Under the pieces are notes generated by a model that did no database searches, was not told the origin of the DNA, and saw only the letters and a list, made by a program, of their open reading frames with translations. The position numbers and the translations under genes were made by a program. Positions 31,041 to 44,137 of a stretch of DNA of 64,000 nt are shown one piece after another. Numbering within the stretch: the first letter of the stretch is position 1; each line of letters opens with the position of its first letter. Source of the DNA: Psoroptes ovis (Eukaryota; Arthropoda; Arachnida; Sarcoptiformes; Psoroptidae). Where the stretch lies: positions 560,501-624,500 of the forward strand of contig PQWQ01000010.1 of NCBI GenBank assembly GCA_002943765.1. The letters are read 5' to 3'.

Positions 31041-34000
31041 TCACTGATTATTGTTCCATTGGTTAATTTTCAATATAATATTATCAATAAATTGAACCTG
31101 TTCCATTGGCATCTGTATCAACATATCTTCATTATAAATGATCCATGATAGCTTTTTCTTATTATTATTGCTGGTGTTATTATCATTATTATTAGCATCA
31201 ATATCAATCATTGTATTTGTTAATTTATAATCAATATTATTATTAAAATGAAAATGATATATCAATACTTCTTTCCATGCATTATCTGTGTTATCAGGTG
31301 AATCCATATATGATGCATATGATGGTATTGTATGATTGATTTGTTCATCGATTGATTGAAAATATTCAACAATATCGCCACTGCTATTCCATTTTTTTGT
31401 TTGTTGATCAAATTGACGAAATAATTTTTTGAAATCATCATCAAATTTAAGTTCATCACCAATGAATTTGATCGGTATAAATAATTTATTATATTTACGT
31501 TCCAACGCAAATTCATAGATTTGATGATTACTGAAGCTATCGACAATACGTGTACGTGTTAATAGAAGCATTACATAATGATTTGGGCCCCATCGTGGTA
31601 AATTTCCTTTGCCACGCAATCCAGTTCGGCCACAAATATTCATCGGTAAACTATCTTCATCTAATTTATAGATTGTATAATTTTTATTGAGATCTTGTCC
31701 ATCCGAACCCATGATATTTGGTGATAAAGTACAATCAATATAATCCCAATTATATGAAATGCTATCTTTTATCCAAGACCGGCGATCAATGGTCAATCCG
31801 GCTGGATTAACCGACACAGCATTCCAATTAAATACAGGTAAACGAGATTTAAGACGAGCTTCATCAAGACTATTGGTATCATTGTTAAGTTTTGCGATCG
31901 ATTTCAAACGTTCTTTGACCGCCAATAAATCTTCATCGACAAAATTTTTCAAAGCAGTTGGAAAATTTTCTTTTTTCCTTGAATAAATAATCGGATCATA
32001 ATTAATCCAAATAATATCCCATGATACATATTTATCGGCGACCGGGAAACGTTGAATTTTGGTACCTGAATATGGTGATAAACGAGACAAATGATGTAGA
32101 TCATTGGTCATTGTTTGTGATTGAACATTATTCAAATTCAAAGTGCGTTTTTGTCGCATCAATGATTCATAAATGGTTGGTGTTGCCATTGATGATTGAT
32201 TATTCATATCTGAATGTTTCAATTTTTCCATATAAATCTGTACATGATACATCATACGTTCAAATTCATTCATTTTCGTCTTGATTGTTCGAACAATATT
32301 TTTTTCATGTTCCAACTCTTCTAATATTAATTCAATATAATTCGATTGTTTTTCTAATAATTTTTTCTCGCTTTCTTTTTGTTGTTGTTCATCATAAATT
32401 GTTCGAGCTAAATGTCGCCAATAATTATAATCTTCAATGGTTAAACGTTTTTTCAAATCATCGCCATCATCATCATCATCACCATTCATCATATTATCAT
32501 TGTCATTATCATAGCTTGTCATATTGAAAATTCCAGGAGATTTTGTTGCTGTGCCATCAATCATATCACTAGCGCCTATACGTTTCTTACGACGTTTACA
32601 ACGATGACAACATTGAAATGGAAATGTCATTATGTCATACCAAACTCGCAGCAAAACATACAGATACTTGAAAATGCTTAGCGGTGCAGCCAATGATGGA
32701 CGATTAGCAAAATCGACGACAAGTATGTAACGCTGAAATTTCCAAATGTTATCGGTTTCGGTTTGCAATTTTGTAGCCGTTGATGCAAATAATGCATACA
32801 ATAGTGTCATCAATATCAATTTAAGACAAATCAAAAATTGAAATGTAAATGCATATGACCAAAATCCTGATACAGGACATGATTGTGACATTGGTATTGG
32901 TTGTACTGGACACAATTCTTCACGATTTATCGGTTCATTCAATGATTCAGTACCAAGTATGACTGTTTGCAAAAATATTGATGTTAAATTTGCAACCGAT
33001 ATTAATGGATCACCATCTTTGTTATCGATATCCATTGGAGCCGGGTTCGGTTTTTTAACCGTACAATTTCGTGTCAATTCATCTACAGGTGTTGTGAATA
33101 GTGATACAATTGATCGATGGAATGCTTTATGAAATGTATCACGACTTAATTCAGTATTAGGATATAATAATGCTTGTATTATGATACCAGAACTAATCAG
33201 CAATATTAATGCCATACGCATAAAATGTATAAAATCAATCGAAACCATTAAACGAAAACGATATAAAAGTGGTCCGAGTGTCGGTGATATTGGTAGATAA
33301 ATATAAAACAGTCGATAATAAAAATAAAGCAAACCAGCACTCATTATAACTTTCATGCCATATGGATCAATATTGTAACGTGAAAATAAATGTCCATGAA
33401 TTGAATATGAATAAACAATCAATACACGACCCCAAGTGTATGTCAACCAAAATATAATCAATAATATTACTTCCATAACGCGAAAAAACATTGGCAAAGA
33501 TGTATATCGGTGATATAAAACATAAACACGACCAACATGTTCGATTATGTTCAAAACTAGAAATATGGACAATTGGTTGATTAATGAGATAAATTTCGAA
33601 AAATCTACCAAATAAAACTTACAAGTCCATATGCAAACAATCAAATCTAATCGCCATTCACCACAACCGGGCCATATCAAAGCTAAACTTAATAAAGCTA
33701 AGTCAAAAAGAAAATAAATGAATTAATATAAATTCAATCGAAAAAATTCAATAGAAACATATACCTAAATAGACAATATAAAATAAATTATATGTCCAAA
33801 ATTTCGTAATTGGTGAATTCCAAAGCAAATAAATCATTCGAAATAATGGTGGCTGTTTATTGATGAATAAATTATTACGTTCACGATTATATGATGATGA
33901 TTTTCTACTCCTTTGTCGTTGATCATCATTACGATTGTGACTACGGCCATCATGACCATCTTGATGTTGTTGTTGTTGTTTTCGACGTTTGCGACTTAAA

Positions 34001-37000
34001 CGTTGTATGGCGGCACGAAAATCATCATCTAATGACATCAATGTTAATTGATTATTATCAAATAATTGTTCCAATACGCTGGATGATTTTTTGCCATCAT
34101 TTTCATTGTTCATCATTGATTTATGATTTGAATTCAGCGGCATCATCTCTAATCCATCTTTGATTATTTCATATTGTTCACCAATATCATCATCATCATT
34201 ATCATCATCATTCAATTCTTCTAATAATTTTTTCTTATGTTCATCAATGAATTTATTATTAACATTCAGGAATCGGATCCAAATATACATCGGTAGTATT
34301 AAAAATGCTGATAAAAGAATTTTCATCACTGGCGGTATCGTAATGAAGCCCCATGTTAATTCACGTACACGAATTCGGCCATTGAATGTGTTTGTTAACC
34401 ATTTTTGACAACAAGGATGTGCGATAAATGATCTATGGCTACCATTGGCAGCAATATCGACAGCTGTTTGTTGATCCCAATCAGAATTTTTCTGATCTAA
34501 CATATCATAACCACGTTGTTCATCATTGCGATAACATAAATCGAGTACATCGATGGCAAATTGTGAGAAAATTTTCGACTGTTTTTGTAATTCATCTTTG
34601 ACATTTTGTTCAGAAACGAACCATCTCATTCGATCCAATATCATAGATAGTATTAGGCCTAAATGTATTGGTTGATCCGAATGTTTCCAGAGGATTTCAG
34701 CCAATTTAAAACGATGATTGAAAACGGCCCACATTGCTAATATTGCCAAGGATTTACGTTCAGATGAACCAGCATCTACTTTGTACATTCCCATTATGTT
34801 AAAACATAAATCTTGTGGACAAACAAAATTATTCAATGATGTTGTCGTGAGGATAAGTTGATTGAATTCATTTGAAATGAATTTTTCTGGATCAATATTT
34901 GAATCATAATTAGTGGATGCTAAACGTTCCAGTAATTCATCAAAATTATCAGACCAAATTGGTACACCTAATATTGATTCCATACAAACAGAACGGAAAA
35001 AATCCGATTCCAGCAGACCATACCTTATCAGACGTATGAGGCGATATGGTGTTAAGTATTTATGTATTTTAAAGCCATAAGTCAGGAATAAATCGACAAA
35101 ATCTTCACGATTCGATTTCAACAAGGCTAATTCGAATATTGATTTCTCCAATTGTAAATTATACGATGGATTTCGTGATATAACTTCATCCAATGCAACT
35201 ATTGGACAATTCCAATCTAATGTTAAGTAAAGATCTTTACGTATTAATGTTGTATCGATATCTAATTTTTGTCGATGTTGTGATTTGAATAATGATAGTA
35301 GAATAAATTCAGATAAATTCGTTAGATCACAACTTGAATTATGCATATTTAATATGGTCAAATAAATACGACCATGTGCCGATACTGATTCTCGAACACA
35401 TTCAATTATACGATCACGAAATGTATTTCGTGCCATTATGTTATTACGAAATAATGGGAAATGTTTCACTATTTTTTGTACCAGTAACGGTTTCAATGTT
35501 TGCTCGACAAATTCAACATCCCATGATGAATACAGATCACGACAACGATGTTGCATTTCAATATAAACATATGATAATAGATCAGCGAAACCACCTGAAC
35601 CACGTAGAACAATAACTGGATTGCGGCGGCGAATATTATCCAACACTAATTTAGCACAATTATAATCACCTTGTATTACTAGACATACGATAGGTATCAT
35701 TTTTTCATTCGCTAAATCTTTCAATGTTTTTGCTTTCGATGGTGTTATCAGCGTTGCCGCTGAATCCATTTCCAATGATGGTGTCAATGGACGTGCACCA
35801 CTTATATCATCTTCATAAATCACCGTACCTTCAGGACTGATGAATGAATGTTGATCTTCATCGAATTTATTATCATCACTATCGTTAGCGCTATCACCAT
35901 CAACATTATCTTGATCTTGTTGCTCTGTATTGAAACAGCTTGTTTTTTGACCATAAGATGGCCGTACGATTATATCGAGATTATTTATCGATGGTCTTTG
36001 TTGCGATAATCTACGCACTGTTGTTGAAGGTGGATAATTTATAATTCGTTGTTTTGGTCGAATACTTGATCTACTATTATAATCACCAGATGATGTTATA
36101 TAGGTGGTTCGATATGATGAATATTGATTATCATCAATATTTTCATCCTGTGGCTGTTGTTGATGATGTTCAGGCGATAATATTCGACGCTTAGTCAAAT
36201 GGTCGATAAGATTAATCATTAAATTATTGTAAAATTCATTTGAATTGGTTGTTGTTTGTTTTAATATCAAAAAATTCGTGTGTAATGGATTCAATTCATA
36301 ACGATTTTGGTTCGGAATTGATCCTGATTTCGTTAATTGAATATTTGCTCCAGCAAATTCTTGAGTGTAGCTTAGATTATTATCATTTGTAATGCCAATT
36401 ATCGGGAAATGTTTACGAGTTTTTTCAAAACGAAATGTATTCATTTCATTTTGTTCTTCAATCAGCGCATCACCAATCAATTTGCCCACACCAACATCAA
36501 GACCATTTGTAACCAACCACATACTTGTTGTTCTTGCGGCCTGTTGACATCATTGAAATCTTATTATTTAAAACTATTGAAATAATCAATTCAATACTTA
36601 CTTTCATAACACCGGTACGAAATGAAGACATTTGTCTTGAATTATTCCATGTACGGAAATGATCAGGATCAGATAATAAAAACAATGCAATACGTGGCAT
36701 TGTCAAATGCCATTCATTGAACATTATGTCGGTGATACTTTTCACATCAACATCCGATGTCAAATAGATATAAGGTCGAGTGAAAACTTTTTTCGAATCA
36801 TTCATCGATGTTGATAGTGGATAATCGATATCGAATTGCAGATTACCAGTGCTAACAATGCCTTCAACAATATTTTCATTTTCATTCGTAACATCTTTTG
36901 ATTGTTGTTTTGATAGTAAAAATGGTGTCATTTCTTTACGAAATTTTTTTATCGATATATTATGCGATACATTTGAATCATCTAATAAAATATTCGATGC

Positions 37001-37294
37001 CAAAGCTAGGTTATTTTCTTTACGTTTAGCCATCGATAATTTGCTAGCGATTTGTAAACGGGTTGCCATTATTTTAAATGTATGATCTAAACGTGAACTA
37101 ACTCTCGATACATTCGTTGTTGAAAGCGTTCTCGATACATTATCCGATAATGATTGAGGCTGAGGTTGTAAATGTTGTTGTTGTTGTTGATCATTGTTTA
37201 CATTGTTTTGTAATGATGATGATGGTGTTATTTCAACATTGTCATCATCATTCGAATCACTGTCATCAATATGTATGGCTGGTGATTGATTCAT
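31041..37294 (-). CDS. TRPM2-like cation channel with C-terminal NUDT9-H domain
   Basis: Four exons on the minus strand: 37294-36602, 36540-33765, 33697-33623 and 33556-31041, giving 2019 residues. Introns are 61, 67 and 66 bp. Order: disordered N-terminus; TRPM homology regions from about 150 (GVMKAARTTSMWLVTNG bridges exons 1 and 2; later VIVLRGSGGFADLL near 540); transmembrane helices from about 970 to 1440; TRP helix DNIWKFQRY at about 1452; coiled-coil-prone stretch (about 1580-1650); then a NUDT9-like domain (about 1676-2019) with SPYSGTKIQRFPV, GRTGLRGKGNLPRWGPNH and DSPDNTDNAWKEV, all diagnostic of TRPM2. In vertebrates this domain binds ADP-ribose and opens a Ca2+-permeable channel. 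Here the Nudix box is eroded (about 1870-1893, FIGDELKFDDDF), so hydrolysis is unlikely. The pore turn FTTPVDEL differs from the usual FGQIP-type sequence. The third intron is a multiple of three with no stop, and I remove it because the joined WTFLNIIEHV fits TRPM helix S2. Confidence 0.9.
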
Positions 37295-38531
37295 TTTTGA
37301 TCTTTCAAACTTTTCAAAAAAATAAATAACATGACTAATTGACGAGTATAAAAAAAATTGAAATATCGATTCGGGTTTTCAGCAAAAAATGTGTGTTAAT
37401 GACGATGATAAGGCAAAAAAAAATCGATATTCAATCAATAAGTATTATTATTACTGCATAAATTATTATTATTATACATTTTCAATACGAAAATATTCAA
37501 ATTTTTTTATTTTTTGAATAAGGTACCGTATTTTGCATATCACAGTTTGTGTTGCTGACAATCAAGTTTGATTTAATTATCAAAAATTAAGTAAATAAAC
37601 AATAAAAGCTGTCAAAGAAACCAATTTAAAATATAAAAACAAATGATCGGTATTTCTCTTTTTTTTTTTTGAAGGCATTTATTGAAAACTATTGATGATT
37701 TATCGATAAAAATAGGGTAAATACTGGCTGTAAATCGTTGATTTTTGAAAGCAATGAAAGCAAAAATCAAAGCAAAGCGTAATTTGTAACTGAGATATTT
37801 TCAAATTGTCATTTTTTGTTGTTTGATTAACGGCTGATAAAACAATGATTAATCATTGAATTGAGAAATCATTTAAAACAGGTGATTTCATTGCCTCATT
37901 GTTTATTTATTTGTCTTTGTTTATCTCACATTTCTTCAATTGAATGAAGCCAATCAAAAACAAGAAAAAGAACAAAAAACAATGAAATCAATGATAAAAG
38001 ATAAAATTTTTCATAATAGTTCTAGTTTCAGCACAGCAGATGGCAGCATTTTTCGAGCATTTTCGAATTTTTTTAGAGAAAGTTTTGGGAAAAAATTTTC
38101 AACTAAAAAAAAACTTTACGGAAATTTTTTGAATTTTTCAAAATTTTAAAAATTTGAATTTTTAAAAATTTTCAAAATTTGAATTTTGTGAATTTTGATT
38201 TGAATTTATAGATTATCTCATTTATTCATTGATCAATAAAAAGCAACGATAAATAACTTGGATAAACAATTAAAAGGAGCAGCAGCATTCTTATTTGAAA
38301 GTAAAACTCACGGGATTAAGCCATCAATTCAAATAATGCCAATGCTTTTGACTGATTTGATGTTGCTGCTGTTATAATAAATGATCATTATTTAATTACA
38401 TTATATAAAATATATGATACAATGATACTGTAAAATTATATAAGATTTTTTTTTGTTTCGTAAACCAAAAATAATCGAAATCAAGATCATTATTGAAAAA
38501 TCAAAAATTATTCAATTCATCATCATCATCA
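37295..38531. other. Intergenic between TRPM 5' end and elevenin-like gene 3' end
   Basis: About 1.2 kb, AT-rich. It should hold the TRPM promoter and 5' UTR on the minus strand and the 3' UTR of the elevenin-like gene. No further gene or repeat is recognised. Confidence 0.5.
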
Positions 38532-38999
38532 TCACCGATCGAATACAATTGTATCAATATTTCGATTCATTAATGATGATAATTGTTGTTCATAATCAAT
38601 CGTTTTAATTGTTGTTGATTGTTCTTGAATTGTTTGTTTATCACTATTTTCAAGCTGATACATAATCATTTGTCTTAGGAATTTATTATGATTCAACAAT
38701 TTTTCCAATATATTCGGGTATTTTTCCAGCACATAACCGAGAAGAAATTCACGATATTTTTCACGATCATTCTCATCAGTTGTTTCCATTTGTTCGATCG
38801 AAAGTTCAATGAGCTTTTGTACAGCGATGCCACGACATTTTGGATGAAATGGATCTTTCATACGGCAATAATCACCCCATGTATTGTATGGATTAACAAT
38901 TAAATCACGACGATTTTTTATTGGTTTCATTTGGATTGAATTTATTGTTATCAGAATGAATACAATGGCAAACACCATTGAAAATTGATTCGAATTCAT
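38532..38999 (-). CDS. Elevenin-like neuropeptide precursor
   Basis: 155 residues from ATG at 38999 (minus strand). The frame extends 12 codons further upstream only with a TTG start, so I take this ATG. Residues 1-24 form a clear signal peptide (hydrophobic FSMVFAIVFILITI). Then comes a KNRR dibasic site at 28-31, followed by a segment with the only two cysteines (45 and 55) in CRMKDPFHPKCRGIAV. The pattern C...PFHPKCRGIA is characteristic of elevenins, a secreted neuropeptide family of molluscs, annelids, insects and chelicerates that signals through a GPCR and forms one disulphide. The ring has 9 residues between cysteines, one more than elevenins I know. No basic cleavage pair follows CRGIAV. 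The remaining ~95 residues form a charged, helical spacer. No intron is needed. The identification rests on one motif plus architecture. Confidence 0.65.
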   Translation of the reverse strand: MNSNQFSMVFAIVFILITINSIQMKPIKNRRDLIVNPYNTWGDYCRMKDPFHPKCRGIAVQKLIELSIEQMETTDENDREKYREFLLGYVLEKYPNILEKLLNHNKFLRQMIMYQLENSDKQTIQEQSTTIKTIDYEQQLSSLMNRNIDTIVFDR

Positions 39000-39497
39000 T
39001 TTTATTTTGATTATTTGTTTTTGGAAAATATTCAAAGAGAGATTTCAATTGGAAATATCGTTTGTTTTTAAGAAAGAATAATTCACAAATAATTACAAAA
39101 TTATAAAAAACGTGGTGATGTTTGGTTGATGATTGGTTTTCAATTGTTCAAATTCAAATGTAAAGGGAAATTTTGATTTTAAGTTCAAATATTTCAATAT
39201 AAATTGAAGGGGTTATATACACGCACAGACATAAATGTATATATGGTAATTGTATATTTTATATACAAAATTTTCTTTAAAAAAAAATGCAATTTAAATA
39301 TTCAAATTCAAACTTTTGAAATTTTTAAAAAATTTTCCGGGAAAATTTCTTTGTTTTTTTGAGAAAAAATTTTTAAAAATTTACCAGAAAATTTCTCTGA
39401 TCTTCGATTATCAATAAATCTGATCATAAAGGAAGATAAAAATGCATGAAGATATATTTACATTAAGATCAACTAGATCAACAAGGTTAATCTCCAT
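39000..39497. other. Intergenic between elevenin-like gene and ubinuclein
   Basis: About 500 bp of AT-rich sequence covering the elevenin-like 5' UTR/promoter and the ubinuclein 3' UTR, both on the minus strand. No other feature seen. Confidence 0.5.
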
Positions 39498-42400
39498 TCA
39501 TCTTGATGGATTATTCATGTTTGATAATCCAATTTTATTCAAATTTATATTCGGTTGTTGTTGCTGCTGCTGCTGCTGCTGTTGATTCGAATTTTTAATA
39601 AAATTCAAACCATTTCCCCCACCACTACCACCGGCGATCAATGATGATGCTGATAGCTGTGATTGCGGTGTGGTAGATGATGGTGGTGGTGTAGAAGATT
39701 TTGCTATCAATGATGATGCAGAGAAGGATGAAGATTGTAGCTTTGACATCGATACTGATGATGATGAGGATTGATTTTGATTATTATTATTATTCAATAA
39801 AAGGGATGAATTTTTCATCGATGACGATGCTGTCGGTGACATTCGATGATTAAGGGATGATTGTGCAGCAGTTGTAGATGATGATGATGATGACGGTGAT
39901 GGAGATGTTGATGGTGGCGATGCCGATGGTGAATTATTAAGGAAATGATTAATAAGATTTGCATTCGTAAACATTTCGGGTAATTGAAAAAAACTTGATA
40001 ATATATCATTATTCCTTGATACAACATTATTCGACGATGGTGATATTGATGATGATGATGTTGGTGTTGTTGTTGAAGATGCTGCTGCTGCTGCTGCAGA
40101 AGATTGTTTATTGGTTGTCGATGGTGATTGTTGTACACCGAATGCTGCTAACAACGAATTTGGATTCGGAACATTTGTACTTCTAGGCATTGATGAAGAT
40201 GTTGATGATCGTTGTTGTTGTTGTTGATTATTGCTCGATAATAAACTCGATGTCGATGGTATCGACAATGGTGGTGGCATCGATGTCGAAGATCTGCTTT
40301 TGATCGAATTATTTGAACTATTCAACGATGATAGTGTTGAGGCGCCGAGTAACATTGATGATGTCGATGTCGAGGTAGCAGCGTTCGATGAATTACTGTT
40401 ATTATTATTATTATTATTCGATGATGCTAAACAAGCCAATGATTGTAACATGGCCAAGCCTTTGTTGTTCGCTAGCGAACCATATGGATCATGTTGTTGT
40501 TGCTGCTGTTTTAGTTTTCCAATCTATCAAAATCGAATCAAATTAATTAATTTGCAAAACGAATACACGGTAAAATACATACCAGCGATGAATTCGACTT
40601 GTTATTATTCAATTTATTACTCGAATTACTCGTAATCATTAATTTGCCGGCTAATCCTTCGCTGAATGATGTCGATGATGATGATGATGTACTGAGATTG
40701 ATTGCTTGTTCAAATTGTTGTTGTTGTTGTGCTTGTGATGATTTTGATTTTGATGATAATTTCTGTTGTTGTTGTTGTTGCTGTTGTTGAGTTGTCAACG
40801 ACAATGGATTCGATGATGATGATGATGATGATGATGCCGATGTTAATATTTTACGTTCAACATATTTACATAATGCATCACCATTAATACTGTTACTATG
40901 ATGATCACCAATAAATTTTGCTAAATATTCAAATATTGTTGCACGATTTTTGGTCGATGTTATTGTTTTATGATAAACACTGTGAATAAAGGGTTAAAGG
41001 GTTTTAAAAAAATTGAAAATTAATCTAAAATTTAATCAAAAATCAATGGTAAAGTTTACTCAATCAAAAAACGATTCCATTCATCAGTGATTATCCCCTT
41101 TTTATTCATTGGCCGCTGCATCGGTATACTCGATACAATATCATACGGTGTTTTCAAGCTCAACAATCCAGCTTTGATTGTTTGTATTAATGCGGCTGTT
41201 GAATATGATGTGGTCGCTGTTGTTGTTGTTGATGCGGCAGCAGCAGATGATGATGCTAAACTTGTTGCTGTTGGTGAATTATTATTCAAACTTGTTGATG
41301 ATACTGGTGATGATGATTGCTGCTGCTGCTGTTGATGATTCGTAAGATTACCCAATAAACTATCCGTAATCAATTGATGTATTTTAGAATTGTATAAATT
41401 TTGAGCTACAAATGCGGCAGCTTGTTGTTGTTGTTGCTGTTGTTGTGCAGCTGCTATCAATGATTGATCCATTTTTGATGATTTTCGTGACTGAAAAATG
41501 TAAAATTCATGAATTAAACATCATTGGATGACATCAAAATGGGACTATACCTTTGAAAGATCGGCAATTTCATTCTTTTTCATCGACGATGATGATGAAG
41601 CTGATGAAATTGATTTCGATTCTTTTATCAACGATTTCGACCCGTCATTTTGTGATAATTTTTTATTAATATTTGATTTTTGATCAAACAATAACGATGT
41701 TTCAACAATATGACCGATGATATCATTATGATTCGTTGTTAATGTTTGATTATTGTTACTGCTATTACCACTGTTATTGCTCAATTTCTTCGATGAAACA
41801 TTTGCTTGATTTGAAGATGCAGCTGATTCTTTGGATGCGACATTTGTACTTGTCGAAGACGAAGGTTTTGATTTAGTTTGAATCAAATTCGATGGCTGTG
41901 ATTGTTGAGTGGTGGCCGTCGATGCTGATGATGATGAAGACGGTGCTGCTGTTGATGATTTAGATTTTGATTGTTTACGACTACGATTATAATTGATTTC
42001 AATATCACAATCATCATCTTCGATTTTGTTTGATTTTCGCTGTGTATTAAGAGGTTGTAAATAGGAAATTAGATCAATGACGACATTAAGACTTGATTCT
42101 GTAATTACCTTTAGCTTTTGCAACAACGATGCTTTCTCCAATTCATCTTCCTCGTCTTTATTATTATTATTTTCAAAATCATCAATCGATTTAAATTCTA
42201 AATCACCACGATTAATGTAAAAACCACCGAATTCGGTTGTCATATCATATGGGATCAGTTCATCATATGCTTCTGAATTATCAACAAACGAATCATTTTC
42301 ATCATAACCTTCACCACGATCAATATAACCATCAACATCGTATGATGTACCATATTTTTTTTCAAATGATGCCGCTATTCGGGCAACTTCTTCATCCGAA

Positions 42401-42831
42401 TCTTCTTCATCGAACTAGGGATTCATGAAATTAATCAGTAAAATCCTTCAATAAACAATCGAAAAAGGATACCAAAGGGTGACAAAACTTACCAATTTAG
42501 GCGGTTTCGTTGATGATCCTGATGAATTAAGGTGTTTATCTTTCTTTTTCAATTTTTGTTCTTGTTCATCGATCAATTTTTTCAATGAAAAATGTGGATA
42601 TGATAGCTTTTGATGCTTAGTATTTGAATTATTATTATTCGAATCATTTGTTATTTGATCTAAATCAATCGTTATTCTTATCGATTTATGATTCGATGAT
42701 GATGATTTTTTCAATTTATTTTTTGATGATGATGTTGTCGATGTCGATGCTGCATTTGGCGATGGTTGTGCATTGATTTTAGCTGACATTGCCATTGTTG
42801 TTGCTGCTGTTGTTGTTGTTGTTGAACTCAT
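39498..42831 (-). CDS. Ubinuclein (yemanuclein/UBN1-like), HIRA histone-chaperone subunit
   Basis: Five minus-strand exons, 42831-42493, 42414-41551, 41490-41060, 40979-40583 and 40523-39498, encode 1018 residues; introns are 59-80 bp and the phases agree. The Hpc2-related domain straddles the start of exon 2 (about residues 114-188): it holds GEGYDENDSFVDNSEAYDEL followed by TTEFGGFYINRGDLEFK, nearly the family consensus. This domain binds HIRA and contacts histone H3.3, so the protein should act in the nucleus in replication-independent H3.3 deposition. A second semi-conserved region lies across exons 3 and 4 (about 490-580, TDEWNRFLIDVYHKTI). An acidic patch precedes it, and the C-terminal third is Ser, Asn and Gln repeat without a recognisable fold. 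The start is the first ATG of the open frame; it follows several stops. Confidence 0.9.
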
Positions 42832-44137
42832 TATAATTCATAAATTTATAAAATAGAATTATCGTTGAAAATTTACAAAAAAAATGGATGAAATACAAGC
42901 CGTATCCAATCAATCAATTAATCCATCGAATAAAATTGTTTATCTCAAACAGTTATCAACACATATAGAATTAGACAAACGACACAATACTACTAATGGC
43001 CATTGTATGTTAATATAATGAGGAATAATAAATCAGTAAAATTTGCATCCAAAATAAGCCAAGAAATTGGAGATTTTCTCTAAAATTTTCTTAGATTTAC
43101 TTTATTTTTGTGGCTTGTGTAATTTTCTGATTCCCAGCTTGTGTATTTTAAGGTTTAGGGTTTGATTATTTTCGTTTATTTTCAATTTCAATTGTTTTTT
43201 TATTGTGTTTATATTTTGGTGTGGAGTATGGTGGTGGTGGTGGTGGTGGTGGTTGAAATGGAGAAAAAAGTTGGGCAAAAATACAAATAAATAAAAAGAA
43301 ATAAAATGAATTGAATTGAAGTGTTTTCATTCTGATAATTTTTTTGTTTCACTGGCGGCCATTTCGACCCATGAGGGTTTTTTTGGCTCGAAATGGTCGA
43401 CGTAGAAAAATTTGAAATTGGAATTTTGAAATTTGAAAATTTCAACTTCCTAAATTACCGTTTGTAAAAGGAAATTGGAGAGAAGTTGACGTGCTTGAAA
43501 TTCGAAATTTCGAAAAGGGTCGATTCCCCTTTGTTACTCTGTAAAAACCACAAAAAACCAAATTATTATCTGAAAAATGAAATAAAATTCAATTCAATCT
43601 GACCAAAATTTTCAATTTCATTCATTTTTCATTCATTCAATTTGACCTAATCCATTTGACCAATTTGAACAACGATTATTATCGCATCGATAATCGTTGA
43701 AAAACAATGCATGCGACATTCATATAAAGGCGAAATTTGTTTCCGGACAAGATTAAAATCGATTAATCGATTTTAATCGATTCTTAAATTGTTCGAAAAT
43801 TGTTCCGGTATTTTTCATTCGATTGTCATTTTGGGATATTTCATAATTAATTTTCCTTGATTAATTATGTTTCATTTAAGATTTGAAAAAATATGAGAAC
43901 TCAAATAAATTAAAGAGAAAATATTCAAATTCAATGTGAAAAATTATTTGAATATAAAAAGATGTTTGATCAATGATCAATTTCAATCCGAAATTTTGAA
44001 ATTTTGAAAATTTGTGCATACATTTTTGGACATTTTGGACACATTTCGAATAATTTCAAAATATTTTCAACCCTTTGAATACTTCAATCCATTTGAAATT
44101 TATTGAAATAGAAATTAAAATTGAAAATTCATACGAG
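42832..44137. other. Intergenic between divergent ubinuclein and small secreted gene
   Basis: 1.3 kb between two genes transcribed away from each other, so it should hold both promoters. Visible features: a GGT-repeat (about 43231-43254) and a perfect 28-bp palindrome at 43751-43778 built from ATCGATT words. No gene seen. Confidence 0.55.
43751..43778. repeat. Perfect 28-bp palindrome
   Basis: GATTAAAATCGATT followed directly by its reverse complement, with no loop. It lies about 360 bp upstream of the start codon of the small secreted gene. It could form a cruciform or bind a dimeric factor; no function is shown by sequence. Confidence 0.85.

Noticed and set aside
43510..43530. tRNA T-arm-like GGGTCGATTCCCC
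   Set aside because: No matching acceptor, D or anticodon arms around it.
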